From assembly GCF_963662805.1 (NCBI RefSeq), contig NZ_OY759864.1, forward strand, positions 1 to 64,000: DNA of 64,000 bases, read 5' to 3'. The DNA comes from an uncultured Cohaesibacter sp. GTDB taxonomy: Bacteria; Pseudomonadota; Alphaproteobacteria; Rhizobiales; Cohaesibacteraceae. A program made the position numbers and the translations under genes. Shown here in pieces: positions 37,972-47,179 of this stretch; position 1 is the first letter of the stretch, and every line of letters starts with the position of its first letter. Under the pieces are notes generated by a model. It was not told where the DNA came from, made no database searches, and saw only the letters and a list, made by a program, of their open reading frames with translations.

Positions 37972-38670
37972 ATGACGCCTCAAAGACAATCGAAAGCCCG
38001 TGCCATTGCGATAGCAAAAGAGACCCATCACGATTCTTTGATGCGGCTGGCGTTGGGGCTGGGCCTTGTATTTCTCGCGCTGATCCTCGCCATCTCTCAA
38101 GCGCGCGCAGCCGAGACGACGCGCATTCTGGTCTTTGGCGACAGCCTGTCAGCCGGCTATCAGCTCCCCGATGGTGAAGGCTTCACCGGCCAGCTGCAGG
38201 ATGCTCTCGTTGAGGCGGGCCTTGAGGTTGAAGTGGTCAATGCCGCCGTTTCCGGCGACACCACGGCATCGGGCCTCTCCCGTCTCGACTGGTCGACCCC
38301 CGAAGGCATCGATCTCGTGCTGCTCGAACTTGGCGCCAACGACGCCCTGCAGGGCCTCCCCGTTGACCGGGCCAAGGCCAATCTCGCCAGCATGATCGAA
38401 AAGTTCCGGCAAAAAGGCGCAAAGGTAGCCCTGATGGGTATGCGGTCGCCCCCGAACATGGGAAAGGACTATGTCACCGCCTTTGATGCAATCTATCCGG
38501 ACCTTGCCGAACAACACGAGATCCCGCTCTACCCCTTCTTCCTTGAAGATGTCGCAGGCCAGCCCTCCCTGAACCTCGCTGACGGCATCCACCCCACCAC
38601 CGAAGGCATCAGCATCATTGTCAAAAATGTTGCACCCTTCGTCCAAGACATTGTAAAAACCCTGAACTGA
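37972..38670 (+). CDS. tesA: TesA-like arylesterase / lysophospholipase (SGNH hydrolase)
   Basis: 232 residues. A signal sequence (LALGLGLVFLALILAISQAR-AAE) precedes the SGNH blocks: block I GDSLSAGYQLP with the Ser nucleophile, block II NAAVSGDTT, block III LGANDALQG, block V DGIHPTTEG with Asp and His. It hydrolyses thioesters and esters in the periplasm. Divergent from the YbbA/YbbP genes with 160 bases between. The first Met at 37972 gives a long basic N-terminus; ATG 38041 (MRLALGLG) would be a tidier signal peptide. Confidence 0.9.
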   Translation: MTPQRQSKARAIAIAKETHHDSLMRLALGLGLVFLALILAISQARAAETTRILVFGDSLSAGYQLPDGEGFTGQLQDALVEAGLEVEVVNAAVSGDTTASGLSRLDWSTPEGIDLVLLELGANDALQGLPVDRAKANLASMIEKFRQKGAKVALMGMRSPPNMGKDYVTAFDAIYPDLAEQHEIPLYPFFLEDVAGQPSLNLADGIHPTTEGISIIVKNVAPFVQDIVKTLN

Positions 38671-38778
38671 GACTGATCCCCCTCTCCCAAAGGGCACCTT
38701 TTCGATCAGCACATCTCTTTCTTTCAAGGGACCGGCGTCCGCCTGTCTCCCCTCCCGCTTTTGTTGATGGATCCCGAA

Positions 38779-39834
38779 ATGGAAAAACGAAAACTAGGCC
38801 GTACCGATCTTGAAGTTTCCAGCCTGTGCCTTGGCACCATGACCTGGGGCGAACAGAACACCAAAGCCGAAGCCTATGAGCAGCTCGACTATGCCATCGA
38901 TCAAGGCATCAACTTCATCGATACCGCCGAGCTTTATCCGGTCCCCAGCCGTGCAGCAACGCAAGGACGGACCGAAGAAATCATCGGGGACTGGATGGCC
39001 GATCGCAGCAACCGCAGCGACGTCATTCTGGCAACCAAGGTGGTTGGCCGCTCCATGAGCGACTATTTCCGCGATGACAAGTCTCTGCCACGCCTCACCC
39101 GTCGTCACATCTTCGAGGCCGTCGACAAGAGCCTGAAGCGCCTCAAGACCGACTATATCGACCTCTACCAGATCCATTGGCCAGACCGCAAAGTCACACA
39201 GTTCGGCGCCAACCCGATCGTCTACGATCATCCGGAACCGGCAGAAGACGAAACCCCCATCGCCGAAACGCTCGCCGCCATGCAGGAGCTGGTCACTGCC
39301 GGCAAGATCCGCCATCTCGGCTTGTCCAACGAGAGCGGTTGGGGCACGATGAACTATCTGCGCAGCGCCGATGAAGGCGTCGGCCCCCGCGTGGTGTCAA
39401 TCCAGAATGCCTACAGCCTGCTCAACCGCACCTTCGAGGTCAATCTGGCCGAAATCGCCTTGCGCGAACAGGTCGGACTTCTGGCCTACTCGTCTCTCGC
39501 ACAAGGCATCATCACCGGCAAATATCTCGACGGCAAGCGCCCCGAAGGCGCTCGTATGTCGCTCTTCAAGAATTTCGGTGCCCGCTACTTCACGCCCGGT
39601 GCAGAACCGGCAACCCGCGCCTACCTGAAGATTGCCGATGATTTCGGTGTCGACGTCGCCCAGATGGCACTAGCCTTTGTCGAAAGCCGCCCCTTCACCA
39701 CCTCGGTGATCATCGGGGCCACCCGGATGGAACAGCTCAAGACCGACATTGCTGCCCACCAGTTCACTTTGACGGACGAGATGGAAAAGGCGATCAACGA
39801 AGTCCACATGGTTCACGCCAACCCCTGCCCATAA
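38779..39834 (+). CDS. aldo/keto reductase, Tas (YgdS)-like
   Basis: 351 residues, start set by alignment to Tas (MEKRKLGRTDLEVSSLCLGT). The frame is open to a TTG at 38761. Tas-type features: TMTWGEQNTKAEAYEQLDYA, FIDTAELYPVPSRAATQGRT, LYQIHWPDRKVTQFG and IQNAYSLLNRTFEVNLAEI. A cytosolic NADPH-dependent reductase of unknown natural substrate. It is likely monocistronic; a long hairpin follows. Confidence 0.9.
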   Translation: MEKRKLGRTDLEVSSLCLGTMTWGEQNTKAEAYEQLDYAIDQGINFIDTAELYPVPSRAATQGRTEEIIGDWMADRSNRSDVILATKVVGRSMSDYFRDDKSLPRLTRRHIFEAVDKSLKRLKTDYIDLYQIHWPDRKVTQFGANPIVYDHPEPAEDETPIAETLAAMQELVTAGKIRHLGLSNESGWGTMNYLRSADEGVGPRVVSIQNAYSLLNRTFEVNLAEIALREQVGLLAYSSLAQGIITGKYLDGKRPEGARMSLFKNFGARYFTPGAEPATRAYLKIADDFGVDVAQMALAFVESRPFTTSVIIGATRMEQLKTDIAAHQFTLTDEMEKAINEVHMVHANPCP

Positions 39835-39863
39835 GATCACAAGTTGGATTAATCTGCATATTG

Positions 39864-39908
39864 TGGGTGAAGGTGATATATGACACCATATATAGTCACC
39901 TTCACCCA
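39864..39908. repeat. 45-base bulged hairpin after the Tas-like gene
   Basis: Arms TGGGTGAAGGTGA (39864-39876) and its exact complement (39896-39908) enclose a second perfect stem TATATG / CATATA with loop ACAC and a three-base bulge on the 3' side. There is no T run on either strand, so it is not a classical terminator. It lies 30 bases after the Tas-like stop, inside the 302-base gap to thpR. Confidence 0.75.
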
Positions 39909-39932
39909 TAATCCCGAGAGGGGCCCGAAACG

Positions 39933-39947
39933 TTAACGGCTGGTTAA
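39933..39947 (+). promoter_or_regulatory. candidate CtrA binding site
   Basis: TTAACGGCTGGTTAA matches the full CtrA consensus TTAA-N7-TTAA of alphaproteobacteria. It lies about 190 bases upstream of thpR and just after the bulged hairpin. A single match can arise by chance, and neither neighbour is a known cell-cycle gene. Confidence 0.35.
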
Positions 39948-40136
39948 GAAAGCTTTTAAAGCACCGTCATCTTTTTTGAGTTATTCTCGACTGCAGACAG
40001 ATCTGAAGTGATTCGACATAGCATTTGCATCAGACTCTCAATCGCTTTGGCAGAATTCATTTCAACTGTCATGAAGGGTCAATAGCGGCCCGAGCCGACA
40101 GATACGTCGAGCCCCCAATTCATGTACGGGAGCGAA

Positions 40137-40676
40137 ATGATGCCACGCCTGTTTGCCGGTATAGAAATCCCCCAACCAATCACAACTCTGTTGTCATTGC
40201 AGAAGGGCGGCCTTTATGGGGCCCGCTGGGTGGACGATACCAACTATCACATCACCTTGCGCTTCATGGGTGATGTCGACTATTCCCTGGCCAACGAGAT
40301 CGTCTTTCAGATGTCACAGGTCCAGTATCCCGAATTCGACCTCTCCTTGCGCGGTGTCGGATCCTTCGGAGCAAGAAAACCCCATTCCATATTTGCGGCA
40401 GTCCAGAGCAGCGAGGATCTCTACCTCCTGCATCAGGAGATTGAGCGCCGTATGAAGAAACTCGGCCTGAAATCCGACAAGCATGATTACACGCCTCATG
40501 TCACCCTCGCCCGCCTGAAAAAGACGGCCGAGCCCATCGATGTGGCCAACTATCTTGCCCTGCGCGGACATTTCCAGACCGAACACTTCACCGTCCCCCG
40601 CTTCGTGCTTTATTCCTCGCGCGACAGCACGGGAGGCGGACCATATGTGGTCGAGGAAACCTTCGACCTGCTCTGA
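40137..40676 (+). CDS. thpR: RNA 2',3'-cyclic phosphodiesterase (2H family)
   Basis: 179 residues from ATG 40137, with GGGAG upstream; 40122 and 40140 are alternatives. The two HXT motifs of the 2H superfamily are NYHITLRFMG and YTPHVTLARL, with the N-terminal MPRLFAGIEIPQ. It opens 2',3'-cyclic phosphate ends of RNA or ligates tRNA halves in vitro. Single gene, convergent with the secreted protein gene downstream. Confidence 0.92.
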   Translation: MMPRLFAGIEIPQPITTLLSLQKGGLYGARWVDDTNYHITLRFMGDVDYSLANEIVFQMSQVQYPEFDLSLRGVGSFGARKPHSIFAAVQSSEDLYLLHQEIERRMKKLGLKSDKHDYTPHVTLARLKKTAEPIDVANYLALRGHFQTEHFTVPRFVLYSSRDSTGGGPYVVEETFDLL

Positions 40677-40696
40677 TCAGGGTCGAAGAACGCAAA

Positions 40697-40719
40697 CGAG
40701 GGCCCTTCAACAGCCCTCG
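40697..40719. terminator. hairpin between convergent thpR and secreted-protein genes
   Basis: 7-bp stem CGAGGGC / GCCCTCG with a 9-base loop, centred between two convergent stops. No T run on either side, so it may be a barrier or rho-assisted end. Confidence 0.4.
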
Positions 40720-40738
40720 AGAAACGGAATGACATGCG

Positions 40739-41452
40739 TCAGCCAAACTTGACGAAGAGTTTGGCATAGGCAGGTTTCAACGCCTTGACGGCCTTGGCGA
40801 TGGCCGCTGGATCATCGCTATCGAGCGCGGCCTTAAGCCCCTCGACGGACGACATCAAGTCACCCAACAGCCCGTTGAAAGCCTCGTCTGCTTTCAGATC
40901 TGAGGGCGCGTGAGCGGCCAGATCCTCAGCCAGATAGGACAGCACCCCGTAACCTGCATAAAGCTCACCGGCGGTCTGCCTGTTCCAGCTGTCTGCCGAC
41001 ACCTTGGTCGTCAGCACATGTTCCATCGCGCTGTGATAGGCATTGACGAAGTTCGAGAAGACCCGCACCCCATTGCGATCCCGCAGACTGTCGAGCTCAT
41101 CGCGCACCGCCTCGAGAATCTCGTGAGCCTCGACCAGCTGACCTTGCCGGGTCGCTTCCATCGCCTTCTCTCCGATGACCTTGATACGCGCCAAAGTGCC
41201 GGACCAGTCCGGCTCACCGGCATAACGCGCCGGAGCATTCGGATAGCCTGCGATCACGGCACCATCCCAGATCGTCAGAAACTTGCCGACGGCCTTCTCG
41301 GTCGCCTCTTTGTCATTCTGATTGCTCTTGAAGAGAGCGACGCGATAGGGCGCATAGGCTTTGGTGACATCTTCATCAAAACCGGCAAAAGCCGGAAGAG
41401 AAACCGTCAGCAGAAAAGCTCCGACGACGGCAGAGACAGCAAGAGATTTCAT
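40739..41452 (-). CDS. exported protein of unknown function
   Basis: 237 residues from ATG 41452, giving a signal peptide (MKSLAVSAVVGAFLLTVSLP-AFAGF). The mature protein is mostly helical and Ala-rich (AYAPYRVALFKSNQND, WSGTLARIKVIGEKAMEATR, NAYHSAMEHVLTTKV, GYGVLSYLAEDLAAHAP). Length and helical repeats resemble cytochrome c'-like four-helix bundles, but there is no CXXCH haem motif. I cannot name the family. The start is followed upstream by an AT-rich region. Confidence 0.7.
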   Translation of the reverse strand: MKSLAVSAVVGAFLLTVSLPAFAGFDEDVTKAYAPYRVALFKSNQNDKEATEKAVGKFLTIWDGAVIAGYPNAPARYAGEPDWSGTLARIKVIGEKAMEATRQGQLVEAHEILEAVRDELDSLRDRNGVRVFSNFVNAYHSAMEHVLTTKVSADSWNRQTAGELYAGYGVLSYLAEDLAAHAPSDLKADEAFNGLLGDLMSSVEGLKAALDSDDPAAIAKAVKALKPAYAKLFVKFG

Positions 41453-41545
41453 GAGAACCACCTTTTTGATTTAATTTCGTATATTTGAAATTATGAAATC
41501 AGAAGGATGTGAGGTCCACCGATTGGCGCAAGACCCCTGTCATTT

Positions 41546-42031
41546 TCAACGATGTTTTTGTATCAAAATGTCGCTGGCGAGGCTGATCATCTGGAACACA
41601 TCCTCGAATCCGTCCGCGCCCCCATAATAGGGATCGGGAACCTCATTGAACCCCAGCCGTGATCCAAGACCGCAATAATCGAGATAGAGGGCAATCTCGG
41701 CTCGCCCGTCCCTTGGCTGTTTTGCGCGGATATCTGCCAGATTGCTCCGATCCATGGCAAGGATCAGGTCGAAGCCGTAATAGTCATCAAGGCTCAGCTT
41801 GCGGGCCTTGAGATCGGACAGCTCGACCCCGTGGCGGGCAGCGATGTCGATCGATCTGCGATCAGGCGCGCTCCCCAGATGCCAGGTGCCGATGCCACAG
41901 CTGTCCAGCATGAAATGGTCGCTCACCCCCGCTTCCCGGGCCCTGTGGCGCAACACGCCCTCCGCCAAGGGCGATCGGCAGATGTTGCCAAGACAAACAA
42001 ACAGGATCGAGGTTGGGGGAACGGCATGCAT
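41546..42031 (-). CDS. low-molecular-weight protein-tyrosine phosphatase
   Basis: 161 residues. The P-loop CX5R is VCLGNICRSP with Cys13 and Arg19 near the N-terminus. The general-acid loop is DPYYGGADGF near the C-terminus. Such enzymes dephosphorylate tyrosine kinases of capsule synthesis or arsenate-like substrates. No kinase or capsule gene is nearby. It is divergent from the histidine kinase gene across 316 bases. Confidence 0.93.
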   Translation of the reverse strand: MHAVPPTSILFVCLGNICRSPLAEGVLRHRAREAGVSDHFMLDSCGIGTWHLGSAPDRRSIDIAARHGVELSDLKARKLSLDDYYGFDLILAMDRSNLADIRAKQPRDGRAEIALYLDYCGLGSRLGFNEVPDPYYGGADGFEDVFQMISLASDILIQKHR

Positions 42032-42347
42032 GTCTGGACTCTCGCTTCAGCACGGTTTCGGCAAAGAATTGCGCTGACAACCTATTAGCCATAAGGCCTA
42101 GTCGCAAGTCCGTTGAACAGATTACGCTTCAGCTTTCCGGGATAACCCGATGAAGACTTATCACTCGGCACTTATACTAAATGAATATCGTTAAAGTTGA
42201 GAAACCATAATTACTATCTTAAGTATGTTTCGAGAAATGAGTTTTATTCAAGTATAAACATAACTATTTGCAACCTTCTATTTCAATTTAATTAATGTCT
42301 ATACTCTAATTTTGAATAAAATACTTCAGATCGCCTGGAGGTGACAT
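42032..42347. other. AT-rich intergenic region between divergent phosphatase and histidine kinase
   Basis: No gene. The stretch 42160-42330 is far more AT-rich than the rest of the window. TTGCAA and ATTAAT spaced by 17 bases (about 42269-42297) are a weak promoter candidate for the kinase. AGGAGGTGACAT-like spacing before the kinase ATG gives a strong ribosome binding site (GGAGGTGACAT). Confidence 0.4.
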
Positions 42348-43964
42348 ATGACACATTACGTTATCGATGACAGTCTGGAGCAGGATCTGCTGCTATTCCT
42401 GATGGAGTCCGCTCATCAGGGCATTGCCGTGATCGACAAGGAACTCAACATCGTTTTCTTCAATGAAACCGCGGCCACTATGCTCGATATTCCTACGTCG
42501 ATGTTGAAGGACGATCCGCGCCTGGAGAGCTTCTTCCGCTTCAATGCCGAGCGTGGCGACTATGGCGAGGGCGACCCGGAAGCCCATGTCGAAGCCCGCA
42601 TGGAAAAATACAGACGGTTTGAAACGCTGGAATATGAACGCAGCCGGCATGATGGCCGCATCATCCGGGTGCAGGGCACGCCTTTGGGGTCCAAGGGATA
42701 TGTGACCATCTTCACCGACGTGACCGAACAGCGGGTCTATGAATCCAAACTCGAGTCCATCAAGGAAGAGCTCGAAGACAAGCTTGAGCAGAGCATCAAG
42801 GAAGTGCGCTACAATCGCGACATGCTGGTCAACGCCATCAATGCGGTCGAAGACGGATTGATCATTTTCGACGAGAATTTCAATCTGGTGCTGGCCAATG
42901 GCACGATGCAGGATCTCTATCCGTCTCTCAAGCGCCACCTGATGAACAAGTCGCATATCTCCCAGATCGAAGGATTCGAATTGCCGGGCTTCAGTGAAGA
43001 AAGCCTGCACATGCACTCAGGCACCACTCCAAGAGGCACCGAGCAGAAGCTGCATGACGACAAATGGTACAAAATCGTCCAGTGCAACACGCTCAACGGC
43101 GGCAAGATCATCATCTACACGGACATTTCCAACTACAAGGTACAGACTGCCAAATTGCAGCAACACACCAATCAGCTCGTTAAGATGCTGCAAAAGGAAA
43201 TCACCCTGTCCGAAACCCAGCGCGAATTCGTGACCATGGCATCCCACGAGTTCAAGACCCCGCTTGCCATCATCGACAGCAACGCCCAGCGCATCCAGCG
43301 CAAGATCGGCATCATTCCCGAAGAAAAGCTGCGCGAGAGAATCGGAAACATCAGGGATTCCGTTGATCGCATGCAATATCTGATCAACCGCTTCATGGAT
43401 TTCTCCAGCAACGAAATCACCGGCCTGAAGGTCGATGCCAAGGAGCAGAACTTCCGCTCGGTCTTGCAGAAAATCTGCGTTGATCATTTCGAAATGGAAG
43501 ACGGAGAGCGCATCGAATGGGATCTCGAGGCCCTGCCCGAGACGGTCTTCTTCGACCGCACCCTGCTCGACCAGTGCTTCAGCAACATCCTGTCGAACGC
43601 GCTCAAATATTCTCCACCCGACTCCCGGATCCACGTGATCGGCCAGCGAGATGATCGCTACCTGAAAATCGAGGTCCATGATCAGGGTGTCGGCATTCCC
43701 AAGTCCGAACTGAACAAGATCTTCAACAAATATTATCGCGCCTCAACATCCAGCGGCATTGCAGGCACCGGGATCGGGCTGAACTTCGCCCAGATGGCCC
43801 TCAAGGAACATGGCGGCCATATCGAAGTGAAGAGCGTTGTTGGCGAGGGATCCTGTTTCACCATCTTCCTGCCCGCCTCTCTTGCAGAAGATGACAAGGA
43901 CCCGAGCGAAACCCCGGTCAACAACAAAAGAGCCAAAATACAGAAAGACAAACTAGCATCGTGA
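42348..43964 (+). CDS. PAS-domain sensor histidine kinase
   Basis: 538 residues, no membrane segment, so a soluble sensor. A PAS_7-type domain at about 14-130 carries FFRFNAERGDYGEGDPEAH and RRFETLEYERSRHDGR. A coiled linker (131-160) leads to a second PAS domain (161-262). HisKA has SHEFKTPLAII with phospho-acceptor His300. The ATPase domain shows N box SNILSNALKYSPP, G1 DQGVGIP and G2 GTGIGLNFAQM. The C-terminus is polar. The following response regulator starts 14 bases after the stop and is the obvious partner. The signal is unknown; PAS_7 domains may hold no cofactor. Confidence 0.93.
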   Translation: MTHYVIDDSLEQDLLLFLMESAHQGIAVIDKELNIVFFNETAATMLDIPTSMLKDDPRLESFFRFNAERGDYGEGDPEAHVEARMEKYRRFETLEYERSRHDGRIIRVQGTPLGSKGYVTIFTDVTEQRVYESKLESIKEELEDKLEQSIKEVRYNRDMLVNAINAVEDGLIIFDENFNLVLANGTMQDLYPSLKRHLMNKSHISQIEGFELPGFSEESLHMHSGTTPRGTEQKLHDDKWYKIVQCNTLNGGKIIIYTDISNYKVQTAKLQQHTNQLVKMLQKEITLSETQREFVTMASHEFKTPLAIIDSNAQRIQRKIGIIPEEKLRERIGNIRDSVDRMQYLINRFMDFSSNEITGLKVDAKEQNFRSVLQKICVDHFEMEDGERIEWDLEALPETVFFDRTLLDQCFSNILSNALKYSPPDSRIHVIGQRDDRYLKIEVHDQGVGIPKSELNKIFNKYYRASTSSGIAGTGIGLNFAQMALKEHGGHIEVKSVVGEGSCFTIFLPASLAEDDKDPSETPVNNKRAKIQKDKLAS

Positions 43965-43978
43965 TGGGAGAAGCAAAC

Positions 43979-44794
43979 ATGACTGCACGGATCCTCTGTG
44001 TGGAAGACGAAGATCTTCTTCGGTCTGACATCGCGGAAGAGCTCAACGACGAAGGGTTTGAAACCCTCACCGCTTCCAATGGCAAAGAAGCCATCGAAGT
44101 CCTGAAACACGAACACGTCGACCTCATCCTGTGTGACATTATGATGCCACTGGTCGACGGCATGACCACGCTCAAACTGGTGCGGGAACGCCTGCCCCAG
44201 CACAACGAAGTGCCATTCATCTTCCTGACGGCCAAATCAACCCGCGAGGACATCCTTTCGGGCAAGAAGCTGGGAGTGGATGACTATCTGACCAAGCCGA
44301 TCGACTATGACCTTCTGCTGGCAACCATCAAGGCCCGCCTCAGCCAGGTCGATCGCATCCGCGAAACCAATGAGGAACGCCTCAAGCGCATCTACAATGC
44401 GCTCAAGGATGAGCATCACAAGGGTCAGCCCCTGTCGATCAGCCTCATTGCCAACATGGAAAAATACATCCTGCCGATCGAGCACGCCCTGAAGGATCTC
44501 GGTTGCCTCGTTGAATTCGTCCATGAGGCCCACCTCGCCCAGCGCAAGGACATAGCCGAGCACAATGACCTGTGCTTCCTCGTCTACAGCAAGCAGGTGC
44601 ATTTCTATCTCAGCGGACTGATCAAGGCCAAAACCACCCATGGACGCGGCAAGATCGTGCTGTTGTGCAATGACCATGTCGACGCGAATCTCAAAGAAGC
44701 CCTGATTGAGCAGGGCATCGGCTACACGATCGACTATCCCTATCCACCGGTGGAAATTTTCAAGATTATCCTCAAGGCCGCCCAGCAGCAATGA
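43979..44794 (+). CDS. response regulator with a receiver-like, non-DNA-binding C-terminal domain
   Basis: 271 residues from ATG 43979, with GGGAG upstream. The receiver domain (4-118) is complete: acidic ED at 10-12, phospho-acceptor Asp53 in LILCDIMMP, Thr84 in FLTAKS and Lys106 in YLTKPID. After a helical linker (120-165) comes a domain of about 100 residues with the alternating strand-helix order of a second receiver (LVEFVHEA, DLCFLVYS, KIVLLCND, GYTIDYPYPPVEIFKIILKA) but lacking the Asp and the Lys. No helix-turn-helix, GGDEF, EAL, HD-GYP or ATPase is present. It is transcribed with the kinase. Confidence 0.9.
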   Translation: MTARILCVEDEDLLRSDIAEELNDEGFETLTASNGKEAIEVLKHEHVDLILCDIMMPLVDGMTTLKLVRERLPQHNEVPFIFLTAKSTREDILSGKKLGVDDYLTKPIDYDLLLATIKARLSQVDRIRETNEERLKRIYNALKDEHHKGQPLSISLIANMEKYILPIEHALKDLGCLVEFVHEAHLAQRKDIAEHNDLCFLVYSKQVHFYLSGLIKAKTTHGRGKIVLLCNDHVDANLKEALIEQGIGYTIDYPYPPVEIFKIILKAAQQQ

Positions 44795-44843
44795 GCCAAC
44801 CGGGCAGCAGGATGATTTGTGCTGTAGTGAAGTCCGAAAAACA

Positions 44844-44877
44844 AAAGAGGCCGTTCAACGAATTGAACAGCCTCTTT
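44844..44877 (+). terminator. hairpin between the response regulator and tRNA-Gly
   Basis: 15-bp stem with one mismatch, AAAGAGGCCGTTCAA against TTGAACAGCCTCTTT, loop CGAA. The T run on the plus side is short; on the minus side TTTTGTTTTTC follows, so it may end both the two-component operon and the tRNA transcript. Confidence 0.75.
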
Positions 44878-44881
44878 AAAA

Positions 44882-44956
44882 TGGAGCGGGCGATGGGATT
44901 CGAACCCACGACCCCAACCTTGGCAAGGTTGTGCTCTACCCCTGAGCTACGCCCGC
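44882..44956 (-). tRNA. tRNA-Gly (GCC)
   Basis: On the minus strand a full cloverleaf: acceptor GCGGGCG / CGCCCGC, D arm GCTC / GAGC, anticodon stem CAACC / GGTTG with loop TTGCCAA (anticodon GCC), T arm GTGGG-TTCGAAT-CCCAT, discriminator T, and an encoded CCA. 75 bases including CCA. It reads GGC and GGT codons. Confidence 0.97.
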
Positions 44957-45281
44957 GAAACTCGTTCGGTTTCTCAAACCGTTAGCGACAAGTTATCGCT
45001 GTCGGACCGGCGCTCCGTGCCGCCGACGGGTGCTTATATGTACGACCTGCAGACCAATTGCAACAAAGAAATTACAAAAAAACTTTTTTTCCCACTGGCT
45101 GTGAATCTTTTTGTCAAAAGGCGAAAACATCGATTGCACTGCTACAGGATTTCGCTGGCAAACGCCCTTGCGAGGACCAGCCCGGAAGACTATTAGCACT
45201 ATTGTAGACCCTTCCAAGAGGCTCTTGCATGGCCCCTTCCTTTTGCACCAGAGCCACCAGAACAAGACAAAGGCAAGAACA
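44957..45281. other. intergenic region between tRNA-Gly and the prolyl-tRNA deacylase
   Basis: 325 bases, no gene. On the minus strand TTGCAA near 45060 and TATAAG near 45035 are a loose promoter candidate for the tRNA, with spacing a little long. The plus-strand frame open from 45111 is the unconserved upstream extension of the deacylase. Confidence 0.35.
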
Positions 45282-45794
45282 ATGGCCGCTTCCCGACAGG
45301 ACCTGTTTGATTATTTCGAAAATCTGGGCATCGAAACCAAAACCCACGAACATGAAGCCGTCTTCACCGTGGATGAAAGCTACAAGATCAAAGCCGCGCT
45401 GCCCGGCGGACATTCCAAGAACCTGTTTCTGAAGGACAAGAAGGGCAACCTGATGCTCGTCATCTGCATCAACGACACGGATGTGGATCTCAAGAGCTTT
45501 CACAAGAAATACGACTGCGGCCGCGTCAGCTTCGGCAATGCCGACCTGCTGCTGGAGCACCTCGGCGTCACGCCCGGATCGGTCACGCCCTTTGCCTTGA
45601 TCAACGACCGCGAGGTCCATGCCGTCCAGTTGGTGCTCGATGCCAACCTGATGACTCATGACTTGCTGAATTTCCATCCGCTCGAAAACACCGCGACAAC
45701 CGCGATCGACAAGGACGATCTGTTGCGTTTCTTCGAAGCCACGGGCCACAAGCCGACCATCTTGAAGCTCGAGAAGGAAGAAGACCCGTCCTGA
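45282..45794 (+). CDS. prolyl-tRNA deacylase (YbaK/PrdX family)
   Basis: 170 residues from ATG 45282. Family features: HEAVFTVDES, LPGGHSKNLFLKDKKGN, KYDCGRVSFGNADLLLEHLG, VTPFALINDREVHAV and NFHPLENTATTAI. It hydrolyses mischarged Ala-tRNA-Pro in trans, keeping proline codons accurate. Conserved Lys and Gly of the INS-like pocket are present (HSKNLFL, GSVTPFAL). Single gene. Confidence 0.9.
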   Translation: MAASRQDLFDYFENLGIETKTHEHEAVFTVDESYKIKAALPGGHSKNLFLKDKKGNLMLVICINDTDVDLKSFHKKYDCGRVSFGNADLLLEHLGVTPGSVTPFALINDREVHAVQLVLDANLMTHDLLNFHPLENTATTAIDKDDLLRFFEATGHKPTILKLEKEEDPS

Positions 45795-45814
45795 TCAGAG
45801 GACCGGTGAGGCGC

Positions 45815-45836
45815 GATCAATTGGGCCCAATTGATC
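45815..45836. repeat. 22-bp perfect palindrome
   Basis: GATCAATTGGG followed directly by its exact complement. It lies 20 bases after the deacylase stop and 134 bases before the thioredoxin-TPR gene. With no spacer and no T run it is a poor terminator; as DNA it would suit a dimeric repressor. Confidence 0.7.
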
Positions 45837-45969
45837 ATTGAAGCAGCAAGCGACCTTCCCCATATTGATACGAAACCGAAAATCTGACACAAAACGGTGG
45901 AACGGGCAGAACGGAGATCGTTCCGAAGCCCTCACCGTCTATCGCCCCCTTAATTGAAGGACCGTATTC

Positions 45970-46968
<999 letters not shown>

Positions 46969-47179
46969 GGGATCGGGGCGACCGCGCCAACCGTATCGGA
47001 AACACTTGCTGAACATGCTGCCGCAGCGCCCAGCCAGGAGCAGAAGCATTCGACCGACCACCGGGTTGACACAATCCGGCGGTAGGCTCGTAATGTATGA
47101 AAGAGCCACAGGACAAGGCAATTCCGTATGAAGCAGTCCGCGCCAGAGGGTCATCCAGCGCGGAAAACCAGGAGACACC

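Noticed and set aside
42150..42345. AT-rich stretch as a horizontally acquired segment
   Set aside because: It is only a promoter-sized gap; the flanking genes have the same composition as the rest of the window.
44791..44985. Small plus-strand frame containing MGFEPTTPTLARL
   Set aside because: This is the well-known spurious translation of the antisense of a tRNA gene.
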